Positions 38,169-46,632 of a DNA stretch of 64,000 bases are shown in pieces. A program made the position numbers and the translations under genes. A model generated the notes under the pieces. It worked only from the letters and a program-made list of their open reading frames with translations, ran no database searches and was not told where the DNA came from. The stretch is from Comamonas sp. Y33R10-2. Its GTDB lineage: Bacteria; Pseudomonadota; Gammaproteobacteria; Burkholderiales; Burkholderiaceae_C. Location: positions 3,720,001 to 3,784,000 of the forward strand of contig NZ_CP079925.1 of NCBI RefSeq assembly GCF_019355935.1. Direction: 5' to 3'. Positions within the stretch are counted from its first letter, which is position 1. Each line of letters starts with the position of its first letter.

Positions 38169-38978
38169 ATGAATCGCAAGCCCTCCAATCGATCGCACCG
38201 ATTTACGTCATGGACAAAGGTGATGTTCACCGAGGAAGACCGGCTGCGCCATCGTTTGCAAAAGCGTCACTGGCTGCGCCTGCATGCGGCATTGACGGGC
38301 GGGCTCAGCCTAGCAGGCATGTCTTTGCTGAGTCTGGGTCTGTTGCATGCGGGCATGCACAGCATGGCGCTGCGCTATGGCGTCTCTTTGCTGTGCGGCT
38401 ATCTGCTGTATTTGCTGCTCGTGCGTTTGTGGGTGGGCTGCATGCTGCGCCGGGATTGGGATGGAGCTGATGTGCCCGCTGATGTCCCCGGCAGTTCTGG
38501 CGGAGGCTCCAGAACCATAGAGCCTGTTGGTCTGGAAAGCGGGCAGGGCGGCAGCTATGGCGGTGGCGGGGCGCAGGGCAGTTGGGATGAAGGTGGTGCT
38601 ATTTCAGAGGCCGCATCGGCGGGCATTGATTTGCCGGGCTTGGATGGCTTGGACGAGGGCGCTATCGTCGTTGTGCCGGTGCTGCTGATCTTTGCGGCAC
38701 TGCTGGTTGTGCTCACAGGCACGGGCTCGCTGCTTTGGCTGGTCTTTGGCGCAGACCTGTTTTTGACCGTATCCGTGGAGGTTGCGTTTGCGCTATTGAT
38801 GGCCAGAACTCTTTATGTGGTGGAGCGCGAAGGCTGGCTGCTGGCCGCTTTGCGCATGAGCTGGAAGCCCGTGCTCGGTGCCCTTGTCACTGCTGTGGCA
38901 CTGGGCGCTCTGGCGGATAGTTTGTTTTCGCAGGCTGATACGCTGGTGCAAGTGCTGCGCGCATTGCGCGGACACTGA
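38169..38978 (+). CDS. Hypothetical multi-pass membrane protein with Gly-rich loop
   Basis: A 269-residue protein that I do not recognise. Hydrophobic segments lie at about residues 42-62, 68-88, 162-185, 188-208 and 222-245, separated by a Gly/Ser/Glu-rich soluble loop (residues about 105-155, SGQGGSYGGGGAQGSW). The arrangement suggests two N-terminal and two or three C-terminal membrane helices. The start is uncertain (38169 or an ATG at 38223); neither has a convincing ribosome site. It follows dut after 39 bases on the same strand. Confidence 0.6.
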   Translation: MNRKPSNRSHRFTSWTKVMFTEEDRLRHRLQKRHWLRLHAALTGGLSLAGMSLLSLGLLHAGMHSMALRYGVSLLCGYLLYLLLVRLWVGCMLRRDWDGADVPADVPGSSGGGSRTIEPVGLESGQGGSYGGGGAQGSWDEGGAISEAASAGIDLPGLDGLDEGAIVVVPVLLIFAALLVVLTGTGSLLWLVFGADLFLTVSVEVAFALLMARTLYVVEREGWLLAALRMSWKPVLGALVTAVALGALADSLFSQADTLVQVLRALRGH

Positions 38979-39253
38979 TTTTTTGAATGATTTGATAGCG
39001 TTTATTGCTTTACCTGTCTTAAATTCTGAGGGTTTCTTGCAAGAAATGAAGCAAGTTACGTGCTGCAAGCTATGACTTTAGGAACAGTCTGCTGATTCCA
39101 AAGCTCAAACTATTGTGAGCAAATGTCAATCAGGTCCTCCTCAGGGCGGTGTGCTGCGTTGTAGATAAAGAGCAGGCCTAATAGGGTTTGCATAAACATG
39201 TACAACAGATATTGGTACGCATGCACCGTGCATGTGCCAATCAGGAGATTTCA

Positions 39254-39874
39254 ATGCAAGTCATTCAACGCTGGGGCCGCGTGGCCATGGTTGGCGCAAT
39301 TGCCGCAGTTCTGTCGGCATGCGTTGCCTATCCTCAGGACAGCTATCAAAGTGGCTACCCCGCACAGGGCGGCTATCAGCAAGGGGGCTACTCTGGCTCG
39401 GGCTTTCCTGCCACCATTCAGACCTACCCTGTGGGCAGTGCACCAGCGCAAGCCTACCCTGCCAATAACTGTGCCTACAACAATCCCAATTGCTATTCAC
39501 AACAACAACAGCAGCAACAGCCCCAATACGTTCAGCAGGGACGTGTGATGAATATTGAAACCGTGCGCGTGCAAGACGGCAGCGGTGTGGGTGCCGGTGG
39601 TGCCATCGCTGGCGGCGTGCTCGGTGGCGTGCTGGGTAATCAAGTCGGTGGAGGCTCTGGCCGCACACTGGCCACGATTGCTGGTGTAGTGGGTGGCGCT
39701 CTGGCCGGTAGCGCAGTGCAAAACAGCATGGGCGGTGGCAGCGTGCGCGACATTTACCGTCTGACTGTGCAGCTGCAAGACGGCAGCATGCGCGCTGTTG
39801 ACTACCAGTACGCGCCGCAGCTCAGCGTTGGCGAATATGTGCGTGTGGAAGGCAACCAGATTTACCGTCGCTAA
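39254..39874 (+). CDS. Glycine-zipper outer-membrane lipoprotein (SlyB/17-kDa antigen type)
   Basis: A 206-residue lipoprotein. AGGAG precedes the ATG at 39254; a signal with lipobox VLSAC gives lipidation at about residue 19. Then comes a Tyr/Gln/Gly/Pro-rich low-complexity region with a QQQQQQQ run, and a glycine-zipper 2TM domain (VGAGGAIAGGVLGGVLGNQVGGG, split here as GGAIAGGVLGGVLGNQ and TIAGVVGGALAGSAV) followed by a basic C-terminal domain (YRLTVQLQDGSMRAVDYQ). Proteins of this type stabilise the outer membrane. A perfect terminator follows. Confidence 0.85.
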   Translation: MQVIQRWGRVAMVGAIAAVLSACVAYPQDSYQSGYPAQGGYQQGGYSGSGFPATIQTYPVGSAPAQAYPANNCAYNNPNCYSQQQQQQQPQYVQQGRVMNIETVRVQDGSGVGAGGAIAGGVLGGVLGNQVGGGSGRTLATIAGVVGGALAGSAVQNSMGGGSVRDIYRLTVQLQDGSMRAVDYQYAPQLSVGEYVRVEGNQIYRR

Positions 39875-39890
39875 GCCATTCAGCTCAGCA

Positions 39891-39917
39891 AAAAGGGACT
39901 CGAAGAGTCCCTTTTTT
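39891..39917 (+). terminator. Terminator of the glycine-zipper lipoprotein gene
   Basis: A perfect 11-pair hairpin AAAAGGGACTC-GAA-GAGTCCCTTTT followed by two more T. Confidence 0.9.
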
Positions 39918-39971
39918 AATTCGTCACGCTAAGGGCGTGAAGCTGTTCAAAACCGTAGCAACTCCGCCAGA

Positions 39972-40057
39972 GAGACGCCAAGCAAGAGCCGCCTCGCGAC
40001 AATGGCGTCGCCCCCCTCCGCAAGCAGAGAGGGGGAAGCGGCGCAGCCGCTCAGGGG
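39972..40057. repeat. Dispersed GC-rich intergenic repeat, copy 2 (3' side of slyD)
   Basis: About 86 bases with the same beginning (GCCAAGCAAGAGCCGCCTC), a central CCCCCCTCC/GAGAGGGGG hairpin and the ending GCAGCCGCTCAGGGG as copies 1 and 3. Its end is two bases from the slyD stop codon at 40060. Confidence 0.8.
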
Positions 40058-40059
40058 TG

Positions 40060-40581
40060 TTAATGCAAAGTCTCATTGCCCGGAGCTTGGGGCTCAATGC
40101 GGAAGAAGCCGGTGCCTGCGGTGCCGCGGCCCACTTCTTCTTCGGTCGCATCGCGCACGGCGGCGATTTGCACATGAATGCGCAGCGCAATACCGGCCAG
40201 CGGGTGGTTGCCATCCAGCACCACGTGTTCGGGGTAGATTTCCGTCACGGTGTAGAGCAGACCGGGCAGCACGGGGTTGGTGCCTTGGGGCATGGCGCTG
40301 CTCTCGAAGGTCATGCCTTCTTCGATCTCGGCGGGGAACAGCTCGCGCTTTTCCAAGAAGATCAGATTTTCGTCGTAGTCGCCAAAGGCTTCTTCGGGCT
40401 CAAGGTGCAGATCCAGCTTGTCGCCAGCTACATGGCCTTGCAGCGCTTCTTCGATGCGCTTGAGCAGGTCGTCACCGCCGACGAGAAAGTCCACCGGTTC
40501 GTCCAGCACGTCCAGCTCTTCGCCCAGAGTGTCTTTAAGAATCCAGGTCAGGGCGACCACGCATTGTTGAGTAACTTCCAT
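40060..40581 (-). CDS. slyD: FKBP-type peptidyl-prolyl isomerase SlyD-like
   Basis: A 173-residue protein. MEVTQQCVVALTW at 40581 is the start; the frame extends 25 codons upstream without family sequence. The N-terminal FKBP strands and IF-domain are recognisable (LDEPVDFLVGGDDLLKRIEEAL; GDKLDLHLEPEEAFGDYDE; LDGNHPLAGIALRIHVQI). It catalyses prolyl isomerisation and acts as chaperone in the cytoplasm. The His-rich nickel-binding tail of E. coli SlyD is absent, so it is closer to the short SlpA/SlyD forms. Confidence 0.9.
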   Translation of the reverse strand: MEVTQQCVVALTWILKDTLGEELDVLDEPVDFLVGGDDLLKRIEEALQGHVAGDKLDLHLEPEEAFGDYDENLIFLEKRELFPAEIEEGMTFESSAMPQGTNPVLPGLLYTVTEIYPEHVVLDGNHPLAGIALRIHVQIAAVRDATEEEVGRGTAGTGFFRIEPQAPGNETLH

Positions 40582-40800
40582 GGTGTGTATGCAGTTGGGT
40601 GAGCTGCAGGCCAGTCCCGCAGCAAAAAATAAAACGCAACCACGGCTGTGGCGCAACGGCGTTCATTGTCCCATGCGTAGCTTGTCACTGCATCAGGGGC
40701 GTTTTGTTACACCCTGCAAAAAGCGCTTGCATGGCCTTTACATTGGCGCTCTTGCAGGCATGCATACTGGCCCTATCTTTGGTTCCATAAGGAACGCATC

Positions 40801-41535
40801 ATGACCTCTCAAGAACAACAATTGCTGCAAGATCTGTGCGCCAGGCTGACGCTGACGCAGGGCCAGCCCAAAGACCCGCAGGCCGATGCTGAACTGCGCA
40901 GCGGCCTGACCGCAGCGCCCGATGCTGTTTATTGGCTGGCTCAGCGCACCTTGCTGCTGGAGCAGTCCCTGCAGCAGGCGCAAAAGCAGATCACCGAGCT
41001 GCAGCAGCAAGTGCAGCAGGCCCAGCAAAACCACAGTCAGGCTGGGTCTAGCTTTTTGTCGGGCGGGTTGAGTACGCACTTTGGTCGTGCGCCAGAGCCC
41101 TCTGTGAATGCCGCTAGCGCGCAGCAGCCTTATCAAAGCCCCAATCAGTTTCAGCCAGCCGTGCAAGCATCTAGCTGGCGCGATCGGTTTTCAGGCAGTG
41201 CTGCATCCAGCGCATCCCCCAATGCTGTTCAGCCCGCAGCCCCTGCAGGTGGTAGCTTTCTGGGCAGCGCCGTAGCGGCAGCCGCTGGTGTGGCGGGCGG
41301 CATGTTTTTGTTCAACGGGCTGGGCAATTTGATGGGCAGCCAGCACGCCAGCTCTGCGAATCCCTTGGCCAGCAGCGAAAGCAAACCGTTGGCGGAGGGC
41401 AGCAGTGCGCAGAGCCTGCATGAAGGCGGCGGCACATCCAGTCTGGCTGATGATGCCGGCCTTGGCAGCATCGACAGTGCAGCCAGCGGCAGCTGGGATG
41501 ATGGCGGTGGCTTTTTTGACGATGACTTTGCTTGA
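40801..41535 (+). CDS. DUF2076 family protein
   Basis: A 244-residue protein with the DUF2076 pattern: a helical N-terminus starting MTSQEQQLLQDLCARL, a Gln-rich coiled-coil (LLEQSLQQAQKQITELQQQ), a variable Ser/Gln/Pro linker, a short Gly/Ala hydrophobic segment (FLGSAVAAAAGVAGGMFLFNGL, in two pieces) and an acidic Asp-rich tail (DDGGGFFDDDFA). Function unknown; a periplasmic or membrane-associated ligand-binding role has been suggested for the family but I cannot support it here. It is followed by a bidirectional terminator. Confidence 0.85.
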   Translation: MTSQEQQLLQDLCARLTLTQGQPKDPQADAELRSGLTAAPDAVYWLAQRTLLLEQSLQQAQKQITELQQQVQQAQQNHSQAGSSFLSGGLSTHFGRAPEPSVNAASAQQPYQSPNQFQPAVQASSWRDRFSGSAASSASPNAVQPAAPAGGSFLGSAVAAAAGVAGGMFLFNGLGNLMGSQHASSANPLASSESKPLAEGSSAQSLHEGGGTSSLADDAGLGSIDSAASGSWDDGGGFFDDDFA

Positions 41536-41601
41536 TTCAGGAATTTGAGCGTTTTGGCGCTCTAGCTTTGGTTCATAAAGCGCTAGCTGCTATCAAAAAA
41601 G

Positions 41602-41637
41602 AAAAGCCGCCCGGCAGCAATGCGCGGGCGGCTTTTT
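41602..41637. terminator. Bidirectional terminator between DUF2076 gene and aldehyde dehydrogenase
   Basis: A 12-pair stem AAAAGCCGCCCG...CGGGCGGCTTTT with an 11-base loop, T-runs on both strands, between convergent genes. An AGCTGCTATCAAAA repeat element (41586-41599) lies just before it. Confidence 0.88.
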
Positions 41638-41658
41638 CATGGGTGCTTGAGTGGCGGT

Positions 41659-43110
41659 TTAAAACGGGTAGTGGCGCTCTGCTGTCTGCATGGTCACCCA
41701 GCGCGTTTCGGTAAACGCGTTAATGCCTTGCTGGCCGCCAAAGTGGCCATAGCCCGAAGCTTTGACGCCGCCAAACGGCATCTGCGCTTCGTCGTGCACG
41801 GTGGGGCCGTTGATGTGGCAAATGCCCGCTTCAATGCGCGCCGCCACGCGCCAGCCGCGGGCGGTGTCTTTGGTGAATACGGCAGATGACAGACCGAACT
41901 CGTTGTCGTTGGCCGTAGCAATGGCTTCTTCTTCGCCGTTGACGCGCACGATGCCCTTGACGGGGCCAAAAGTCTCTTCGTGGAAGATGCGCATGTCGGG
42001 CGTCACATGATCGATCAGCGTGGCAGGCATCAGCGTGTTGTCGGCCTTGCCGCCGCAGATGATTTTTGCGCCCTTGGCCACAGCATCGTCAATCATGGCA
42101 TTGCAGCGCTCCACCGTGGCCAGATCGACCACCGAGCCCAGCACGACGGGGCCTTTGCGCGGGTCGCCCAGCGGCAGGCTTTGGGCCTTGGCAGCGAACT
42201 TGGCGATGAATTCATCAGCGACTTTGTTGTCCACCACAAAGCGCTCGGTAGACATGCAAATTTGGCCTGAGTTGGCAAACGCGCCAAAGGTGGCGGCGTT
42301 CACGGCGGCATCAATGTCGGCATCGTCAAGCACCAGAAACGGGGCCTTGCCACCGAGTTCGAGCAGCGCGGGCTTGAGGTACTTGGCGCAGGTTTGACCA
42401 ATGATGCGGCCCACCTTTGTCGATCCGGTAAAACTCACGCGGCGCACGGCGGGGTGGGCGACGATGGCTTCAACCACGCTGCCAGCGTCTGCGGGGGCAT
42501 TGGTCACAAAGTTCACCACGCCTGCGGGGAGACCTGCGTCTTGGAAGGCTTCGATGATGAGGCCGTGCGTGGCGGGGCACAGTTCTGAGCCCTTGAGAAT
42601 GACGGTATTTCCGCAGGCCAAAGCGGTGGAGATGCTACGCACGGCCAAAATCACTGGCGCATTCCACGGCGCAATGCCCAGCACCACGCCAGCAGGCTGG
42701 CGTACGGCCATGGCCACGCTGCCGGGCACGTCCGATGGGATGATTTCCCCGTTGATTTGCGTGGTCAGCGATGCGGCTTCCAGCAGCATGCTGGCGGCCA
42801 GATGCACGTTAAAGCCTGCCCAGATGCCCGAAGCGCCGGTTTCAGCAGCCATAGCTGCGGCAATGGCTTCACCTTTGGCTTCAAGGGCGTGCGATGCCTT
42901 CATCAGCATGGCGCGGCGCGCATTGGGGCCGAGCTGTGACCAAGCAGGGAACGCGGCCGCCGCAGCTTCGCAGGCGCGAATGGCATCTTCTGTCGTTGCG
43001 GCTGGGGCGCGGGTGGCGACGGAGCCATCCAGCGGGTTTTTGCGCTCAAAAGTCGCGCCATTGCTGGCGACGCATTCTTGGCCGGCGATCAGCATTTTTT
43101 GTTCGATCAT
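41659..43110 (-). CDS. NAD(P)-dependent aldehyde dehydrogenase (benzaldehyde/vanillin dehydrogenase-like)
   Basis: A 483-residue aldehyde dehydrogenase. ATG 43110 with AAGGAG nine bases upstream is the start. Motifs: APWNAPVILAVRSIS (NAD site), FTGSTKVGRIIG, catalytic Glu in LELGGKAP and nucleophile Cys in NSGQICMSTERF, then EETFGPV. The overall pattern (GAEASGIWAGFN-like region, HINGPTVHDE) resembles dehydrogenases for aromatic aldehydes. It is the last gene of the ABC importer operon (22 bases after livF), so the imported compound or its product is probably an aldehyde precursor. Exact substrate unknown. Confidence 0.88.
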   Translation of the reverse strand: MIEQKMLIAGQECVASNGATFERKNPLDGSVATRAPAATTEDAIRACEAAAAAFPAWSQLGPNARRAMLMKASHALEAKGEAIAAAMAAETGASGIWAGFNVHLAASMLLEAASLTTQINGEIIPSDVPGSVAMAVRQPAGVVLGIAPWNAPVILAVRSISTALACGNTVILKGSELCPATHGLIIEAFQDAGLPAGVVNFVTNAPADAGSVVEAIVAHPAVRRVSFTGSTKVGRIIGQTCAKYLKPALLELGGKAPFLVLDDADIDAAVNAATFGAFANSGQICMSTERFVVDNKVADEFIAKFAAKAQSLPLGDPRKGPVVLGSVVDLATVERCNAMIDDAVAKGAKIICGGKADNTLMPATLIDHVTPDMRIFHEETFGPVKGIVRVNGEEEAIATANDNEFGLSSAVFTKDTARGWRVAARIEAGICHINGPTVHDEAQMPFGGVKASGYGHFGGQQGINAFTETRWVTMQTAERHYPF

Positions 43111-43132
43111 TTCTTTATCTCCTTGTCGTTGT

Positions 43133-43846
43133 TTAGTGGTCACCGCCTAAGTAGGCGCGGCGCACAGCGGGGCTGTTGGCCAGCTCTTTGGCGCTGCCTT
43201 CGCCCACGATTCGGCCCGTCTCCAGCAGATATCCGCGGTCCGCAATCGCTAGGCTCTGGCGGGCGTTTTGCTCCACTAGTAGCACGCCCATGCCCATTGT
43301 TTTGATGCGCGCCAGAGCGGAGAACAGCTCTTTGCACATCAAGGGTGACAGGCCAAGTGACGGCTCATCGAGCAGCAAAATATCGGGCTGGCTCATCAGT
43401 GCGCGGCCCACGGCCACCATTTGCTGCTCGCCGCCGCTCATGGTGCGAACGGCTTGCGGCAAGCGGTCGCGCAGCTTGGGGAAGAGGGTGAAAACCTGCT
43501 CGAGATTTTTGGTCTCATTAGCGCGAGCGCGCTGGGGGTGCGCACCTAGCAGCAGGTTCTCTTTCACGCTCAAATCACCAAACACGCCGCGCCCTTCGGG
43601 CACCAGTGCCAAGCCGGACTGAACGATGGCGTGGGCGGGCAATTGCATCAGTTCTTTGCCGCCCAACTGCGCACTCGCTCCCGCCAGTGGTGTGACCATG
43701 CCGCCCAAGGCTTTGAGCAGGCTGGACTTGCCCGCGCCATTGGCACCTAGCATGACGACCAGCTCGCCGGGCTGCACATTCAGGCTGACTTGGTGCAGGG
43801 CTTCGTGCTTGCCGTAGCTCACCGAGATATTGCGTACATCAAGCAT
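43133..43846 (-). CDS. ABC transporter ATPase, LivF type
   Basis: A 237-residue ATPase of the HAAT (branched-chain amino acid/amide/aromatic acid) uptake family. Walker A GANGAGKSS, signature MSGGEQQMVAVGRAL, Walker B ILLLDEPSLGLSP and the H-loop region LLVEQNARQSL. MLDVRNISVSYGKHEAL at 43846 is the start and overlaps the livG stop by eight bases. It energises import together with the LivG-like ATPase. Confidence 0.93.
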   Translation of the reverse strand: MLDVRNISVSYGKHEALHQVSLNVQPGELVVMLGANGAGKSSLLKALGGMVTPLAGASAQLGGKELMQLPAHAIVQSGLALVPEGRGVFGDLSVKENLLLGAHPQRARANETKNLEQVFTLFPKLRDRLPQAVRTMSGGEQQMVAVGRALMSQPDILLLDEPSLGLSPLMCKELFSALARIKTMGMGVLLVEQNARQSLAIADRGYLLETGRIVGEGSAKELANSPAVRRAYLGGDH

Positions 43847-44606
43847 TGGCGGCCTCCGTGGCTTTTTCTTCATCATCGCCACCCGCATCTTCACCAAGAT
43901 AGGCGCGCACCACTTCCGGCTCCTTGAGTACTTTGGCTGTCGGGCCATCGGCAATTTTTGCTCCGGCATTCATCACCACGCAGCGGTTGCACAGGGCGTG
44001 CACAGCATCCATCACATGCTCAACCATGAGGATGGTCAGACCTGTGGCTTGCAGCTGTTGAATCAGCGCAATGCCTTGCTGTAGCTCCGTGGGGTTCAGA
44101 CCTGCCAGCCATTCGTCTAGCAGCAAAATTTGCGGCTCAAGGGCCAGCGCACGGGCAAGCTCTAAACGCTTTTGGTTGATGTAGGTAAGGTCTCCTGCAG
44201 GGCTGTGCGCAAACTCGGATAGGCCCACTTGCGCGAGCAGCGTCAGTGCGCGGGCAGTGGCACTTTTGCCAAACAGCGGGCGGGGCTTGAAGGCCATGCC
44301 TGCAATGACGTTGTCGATGCAGCTCATGGAGCCAAGCACCTTCACCAGCTGAAAGGTGCGCGCAATGCCAAGGCGTGCGATCTGGTGGCTTTTGAGATGG
44401 TTAATCTTCTGGCCCTTGAACAAAATCTCGCCGCCGTTGCTGGGCAGGGCGCCTGAGATTAAGTTCATGGCCGTGGTCTTGCCCGATCCGTTGGGGCCAA
44501 GCAGGCCCACCACTTCACCGGCTTGCACATCAAAGCTCAGTTCGTTGACGGCCACCAGACCGCCAAAGCGCTTGGTGGCGCCGCGCAGGGATAGCAGTGC
44601 AGTCAT
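43839..44606 (-). CDS. ABC transporter ATPase, LivG type
   Basis: A 255-residue ATPase. Walker A GPNGSGKTTA, Walker B ILLLDEWLAGLNPTE and the H-loop ILMVEHVMDAV. The signature region reads LTYINQKRLELARAL in place of the common LxYGxQRxLEIARAL of LivG, and Walker B is followed by DEW instead of DEP; both are seen in some HAAT transporters, and activity is expected. The start overlaps the livM stop (ATGA). Confidence 0.93.
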   Translation of the reverse strand: MTALLSLRGATKRFGGLVAVNELSFDVQAGEVVGLLGPNGSGKTTAMNLISGALPSNGGEILFKGQKINHLKSHQIARLGIARTFQLVKVLGSMSCIDNVIAGMAFKPRPLFGKSATARALTLLAQVGLSEFAHSPAGDLTYINQKRLELARALALEPQILLLDEWLAGLNPTELQQGIALIQQLQATGLTILMVEHVMDAVHALCNRCVVMNAGAKIADGPTAKVLKEPEVVRAYLGEDAGGDDEEKATEAANA

Positions 44607-45532
44607 GCCTTGCCCCCTTTCTTGGCAAAGATTTTTGCAATGACGCCCGACAGGCCTTGCGGGATGAAATACACGATCACGATAAACACCAGACCCAGCA
44701 AAATCGAGAAATGGTTGGGGAAGTTGGCACCCAGATATTCAAACAACAGCACCAGCGGCACGGCACCCAAAATGGGGCCAAACAGCGCACCTGCGCCACC
44801 CAGTAGCGCCATGATCAGCGTCTGAAACGAGATAGCGGGTGCAAAGGCAATGCTGGGGTCGATATACGTCCAGCGCGGGGCCATGATGGCGCCGGTAATG
44901 GTGATGAACACAGCGCTCACGGTAAACAGCAGCACCTTGGCGCGGGTGGTGTTGATGCCCACGTGGGTAGCCACGGTCTCATCTTCACCAATCACGCGCA
45001 GAGCCAAGCCCAGACGCGAGCGGTTGATAAGGGCACGCAGCGCCAGCACCAAGGCCAGCATGGCCAGCAGCTGCCAGTAAATGTCCAGCGTGGTGATCTC
45101 TACAAACACGTAGCGGCCCAGATCTTTGGTGATGTTCACTTCCCACCACGTCACCAGTTGCTTGACCAGTTCAGCCAAGCCAAAGCTAAAGATCACAAAA
45201 TACACGCCGGATAAACGCAAGGTGGACAAGCCCACCAGTAGTGCGGTGACCAGACCCACGCCGGCGGCAATACCCAACACGGCAATCCACGGCAGCGACT
45301 CACCAAACACGGCGGTGACATAAGCGCCAAGGCCGAAGAAGGCCACCGTCGCCAGCGAGATATAGCGCGTAGGGCCAGAAAACAGCGCCCAAGACGTGGC
45401 CAGCACGCAGTACATAAGGATGCTGATGAGCAGGGACAAGTAGTACTCGTCCGTCAACCAGCGCGGCAGCAGGGCCAGACCCGCAGTAGCGATGGCGCAG
45501 AGGGCCCAGATCAGAACTTCTTTGCGGCTCAT
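44603..45532 (-). CDS. ABC transporter permease, LivM type
   Basis: A 309-residue inner-membrane permease with about nine to ten hydrophobic segments. MSRKEVLIWALCAIATAG at 45532 is the start, overlapping the livH stop (ATGA); the frame is open a further 86 codons out of livH's frame but without family sequence. LivM-type features are LATVAFFGLGAY, LRVIGEDETVATHVGINT and the closing LFGPILGAVPLVLL. Confidence 0.92.
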   Translation of the reverse strand: MSRKEVLIWALCAIATAGLALLPRWLTDEYYLSLLISILMYCVLATSWALFSGPTRYISLATVAFFGLGAYVTAVFGESLPWIAVLGIAAGVGLVTALLVGLSTLRLSGVYFVIFSFGLAELVKQLVTWWEVNITKDLGRYVFVEITTLDIYWQLLAMLALVLALRALINRSRLGLALRVIGEDETVATHVGINTTRAKVLLFTVSAVFITITGAIMAPRWTYIDPSIAFAPAISFQTLIMALLGGAGALFGPILGAVPLVLLFEYLGANFPNHFSILLGLVFIVIVYFIPQGLSGVIAKIFAKKGGKA

Positions 45533-46404
45533 CGTGCAGCCCTCCCGAACAAACCTGTGGGCTTGAACAGCAGCACCAGCAAGAAAACAGCGTAGTTCAC
45601 GGCCAGCGTCAGGCCGGGGTCGATGAAGGATGCGACCAGTGTCTCGGAAAAGCCCAGCAGCATGCCGGCCACCAAGCAGCCCATCAAGTTGCCCACGCCG
45701 CCCATGATGACGACGATCAGCGCTTTCATCGCAAACATGGTGCCCATGCTGGCCGAAAACGGCAAAAACATGCTGACCATCACGCCACACACCGCAATCA
45801 GCGCGCCGCCTAGCCCATAGGCCAGCGCCGCCGTGCTGCGCACATTGATGCCCACCAGATGTGCAAACTGGGGAGCCACTGCCACAGCGCGCACCACCGC
45901 ACCGGCGCGGGTACGTGTCAGTAGCAGGTATAGACCACCGCCCAGCACCAGTGCAACGACCAGCACCAGCATGCGGTTGGCGGCAACCTTGCTGCCCAGA
46001 ATTTCAAGCGTGTCCGACAGATAGGTGTAGCTGTGATAGTCGCCACCAAAGCTCACCAGCATGATGCCCTGCACCACAAACAGCATGCCAAAGGTGGCCA
46101 AAATGGAGTCCACCTCCAGCGACGGCCCGCCCTTGGCGCGGCGCACCAATGGGGTCAGCAGCAACTGGTAGATGAGCCACTGCACGGCAAAGCCCAGAGG
46201 GATAACCAACAGCATCAACAGCAGCGGCGAGATGCCCCAGCCGGAGACTGCGAAAAAGGCCAGAAAGGCCGGTGCAATCAAAAACTCCCCATACGAGAGG
46301 TTCATGATGCGCGCCACGCCGTATTGCAGCGTCAGCCCCATGGCAACCAAGCCATAGAGGCCGCCGAGCATGGCGCCTGCGAGAAGAATGTCTATAAAGT
46401 TCAT
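45529..46404 (-). CDS. ABC transporter permease, LivH type
   Basis: A 291-residue inner-membrane permease with about eight to nine hydrophobic segments. LivH features: GGLYGLVAMGLTLQYGVARIMNL split at the N-terminus, AVAVAPQFAHLVGINV, and MKALIVVIMGGVGNLMG. It follows the binding-protein gene after a 220-base gap containing a hairpin and a dispersed repeat, then continues tightly with livM, livG and livF. Confidence 0.93.
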   Translation of the reverse strand: MNFIDILLAGAMLGGLYGLVAMGLTLQYGVARIMNLSYGEFLIAPAFLAFFAVSGWGISPLLLMLLVIPLGFAVQWLIYQLLLTPLVRRAKGGPSLEVDSILATFGMLFVVQGIMLVSFGGDYHSYTYLSDTLEILGSKVAANRMLVLVVALVLGGGLYLLLTRTRAGAVVRAVAVAPQFAHLVGINVRSTAALAYGLGGALIAVCGVMVSMFLPFSASMGTMFAMKALIVVIMGGVGNLMGCLVAGMLLGFSETLVASFIDPGLTLAVNYAVFLLVLLFKPTGLFGRAAR

Positions 46405-46459
46405 AGCGTGTACCGCTGGATATTCGTTGTTCTTGTTATGAAATATTAGCCAAGTAAAG

Positions 46460-46489
46460 CAATAGCTGGGAATAGCAGCTATTGTTTTT
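46460..46489. repeat. Hairpin between binding-protein gene and livH
   Basis: CAATAGCTG-GGAATAG-CAGCTATTG, nine-pair stem. The T-run follows on the plus strand only. Within the minus-strand operon it would be a processing or attenuation hairpin rather than a full terminator; the AATAGCTG arm relates it to the dispersed AGCTGCTAT family. Confidence 0.5.
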
Positions 46490-46534
46490 ATAGCTTCTTA
46501 AAGCTGTGCGAGCGGGTGACTAGCGGAGATCAAA

Positions 46535-46632
46535 GATGCCGAGCAAGAGCCGCCTCGTGGCGAAGGCATCGTCCCCCTCCCATAGTGCGAAGCGCGTAGA
46601 GAGAGGGGGAAGGCGCGCAGCGCCTCAGGGGG
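46535..46632. repeat. Dispersed GC-rich intergenic repeat, copy 3 (overlaps the binding-protein stop)
   Basis: About 98 bases: GATGCCGAGCAAGAGCCGCC at one end, a central CCCCCTCCC / GAGAGGGGG hairpin with a GCGAAGCGC inner stem, and the end GCGCAGCGCCTCAGGGGG. Here the element itself supplies the last two codons and the TGA stop of the substrate-binding protein. Confidence 0.82.
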
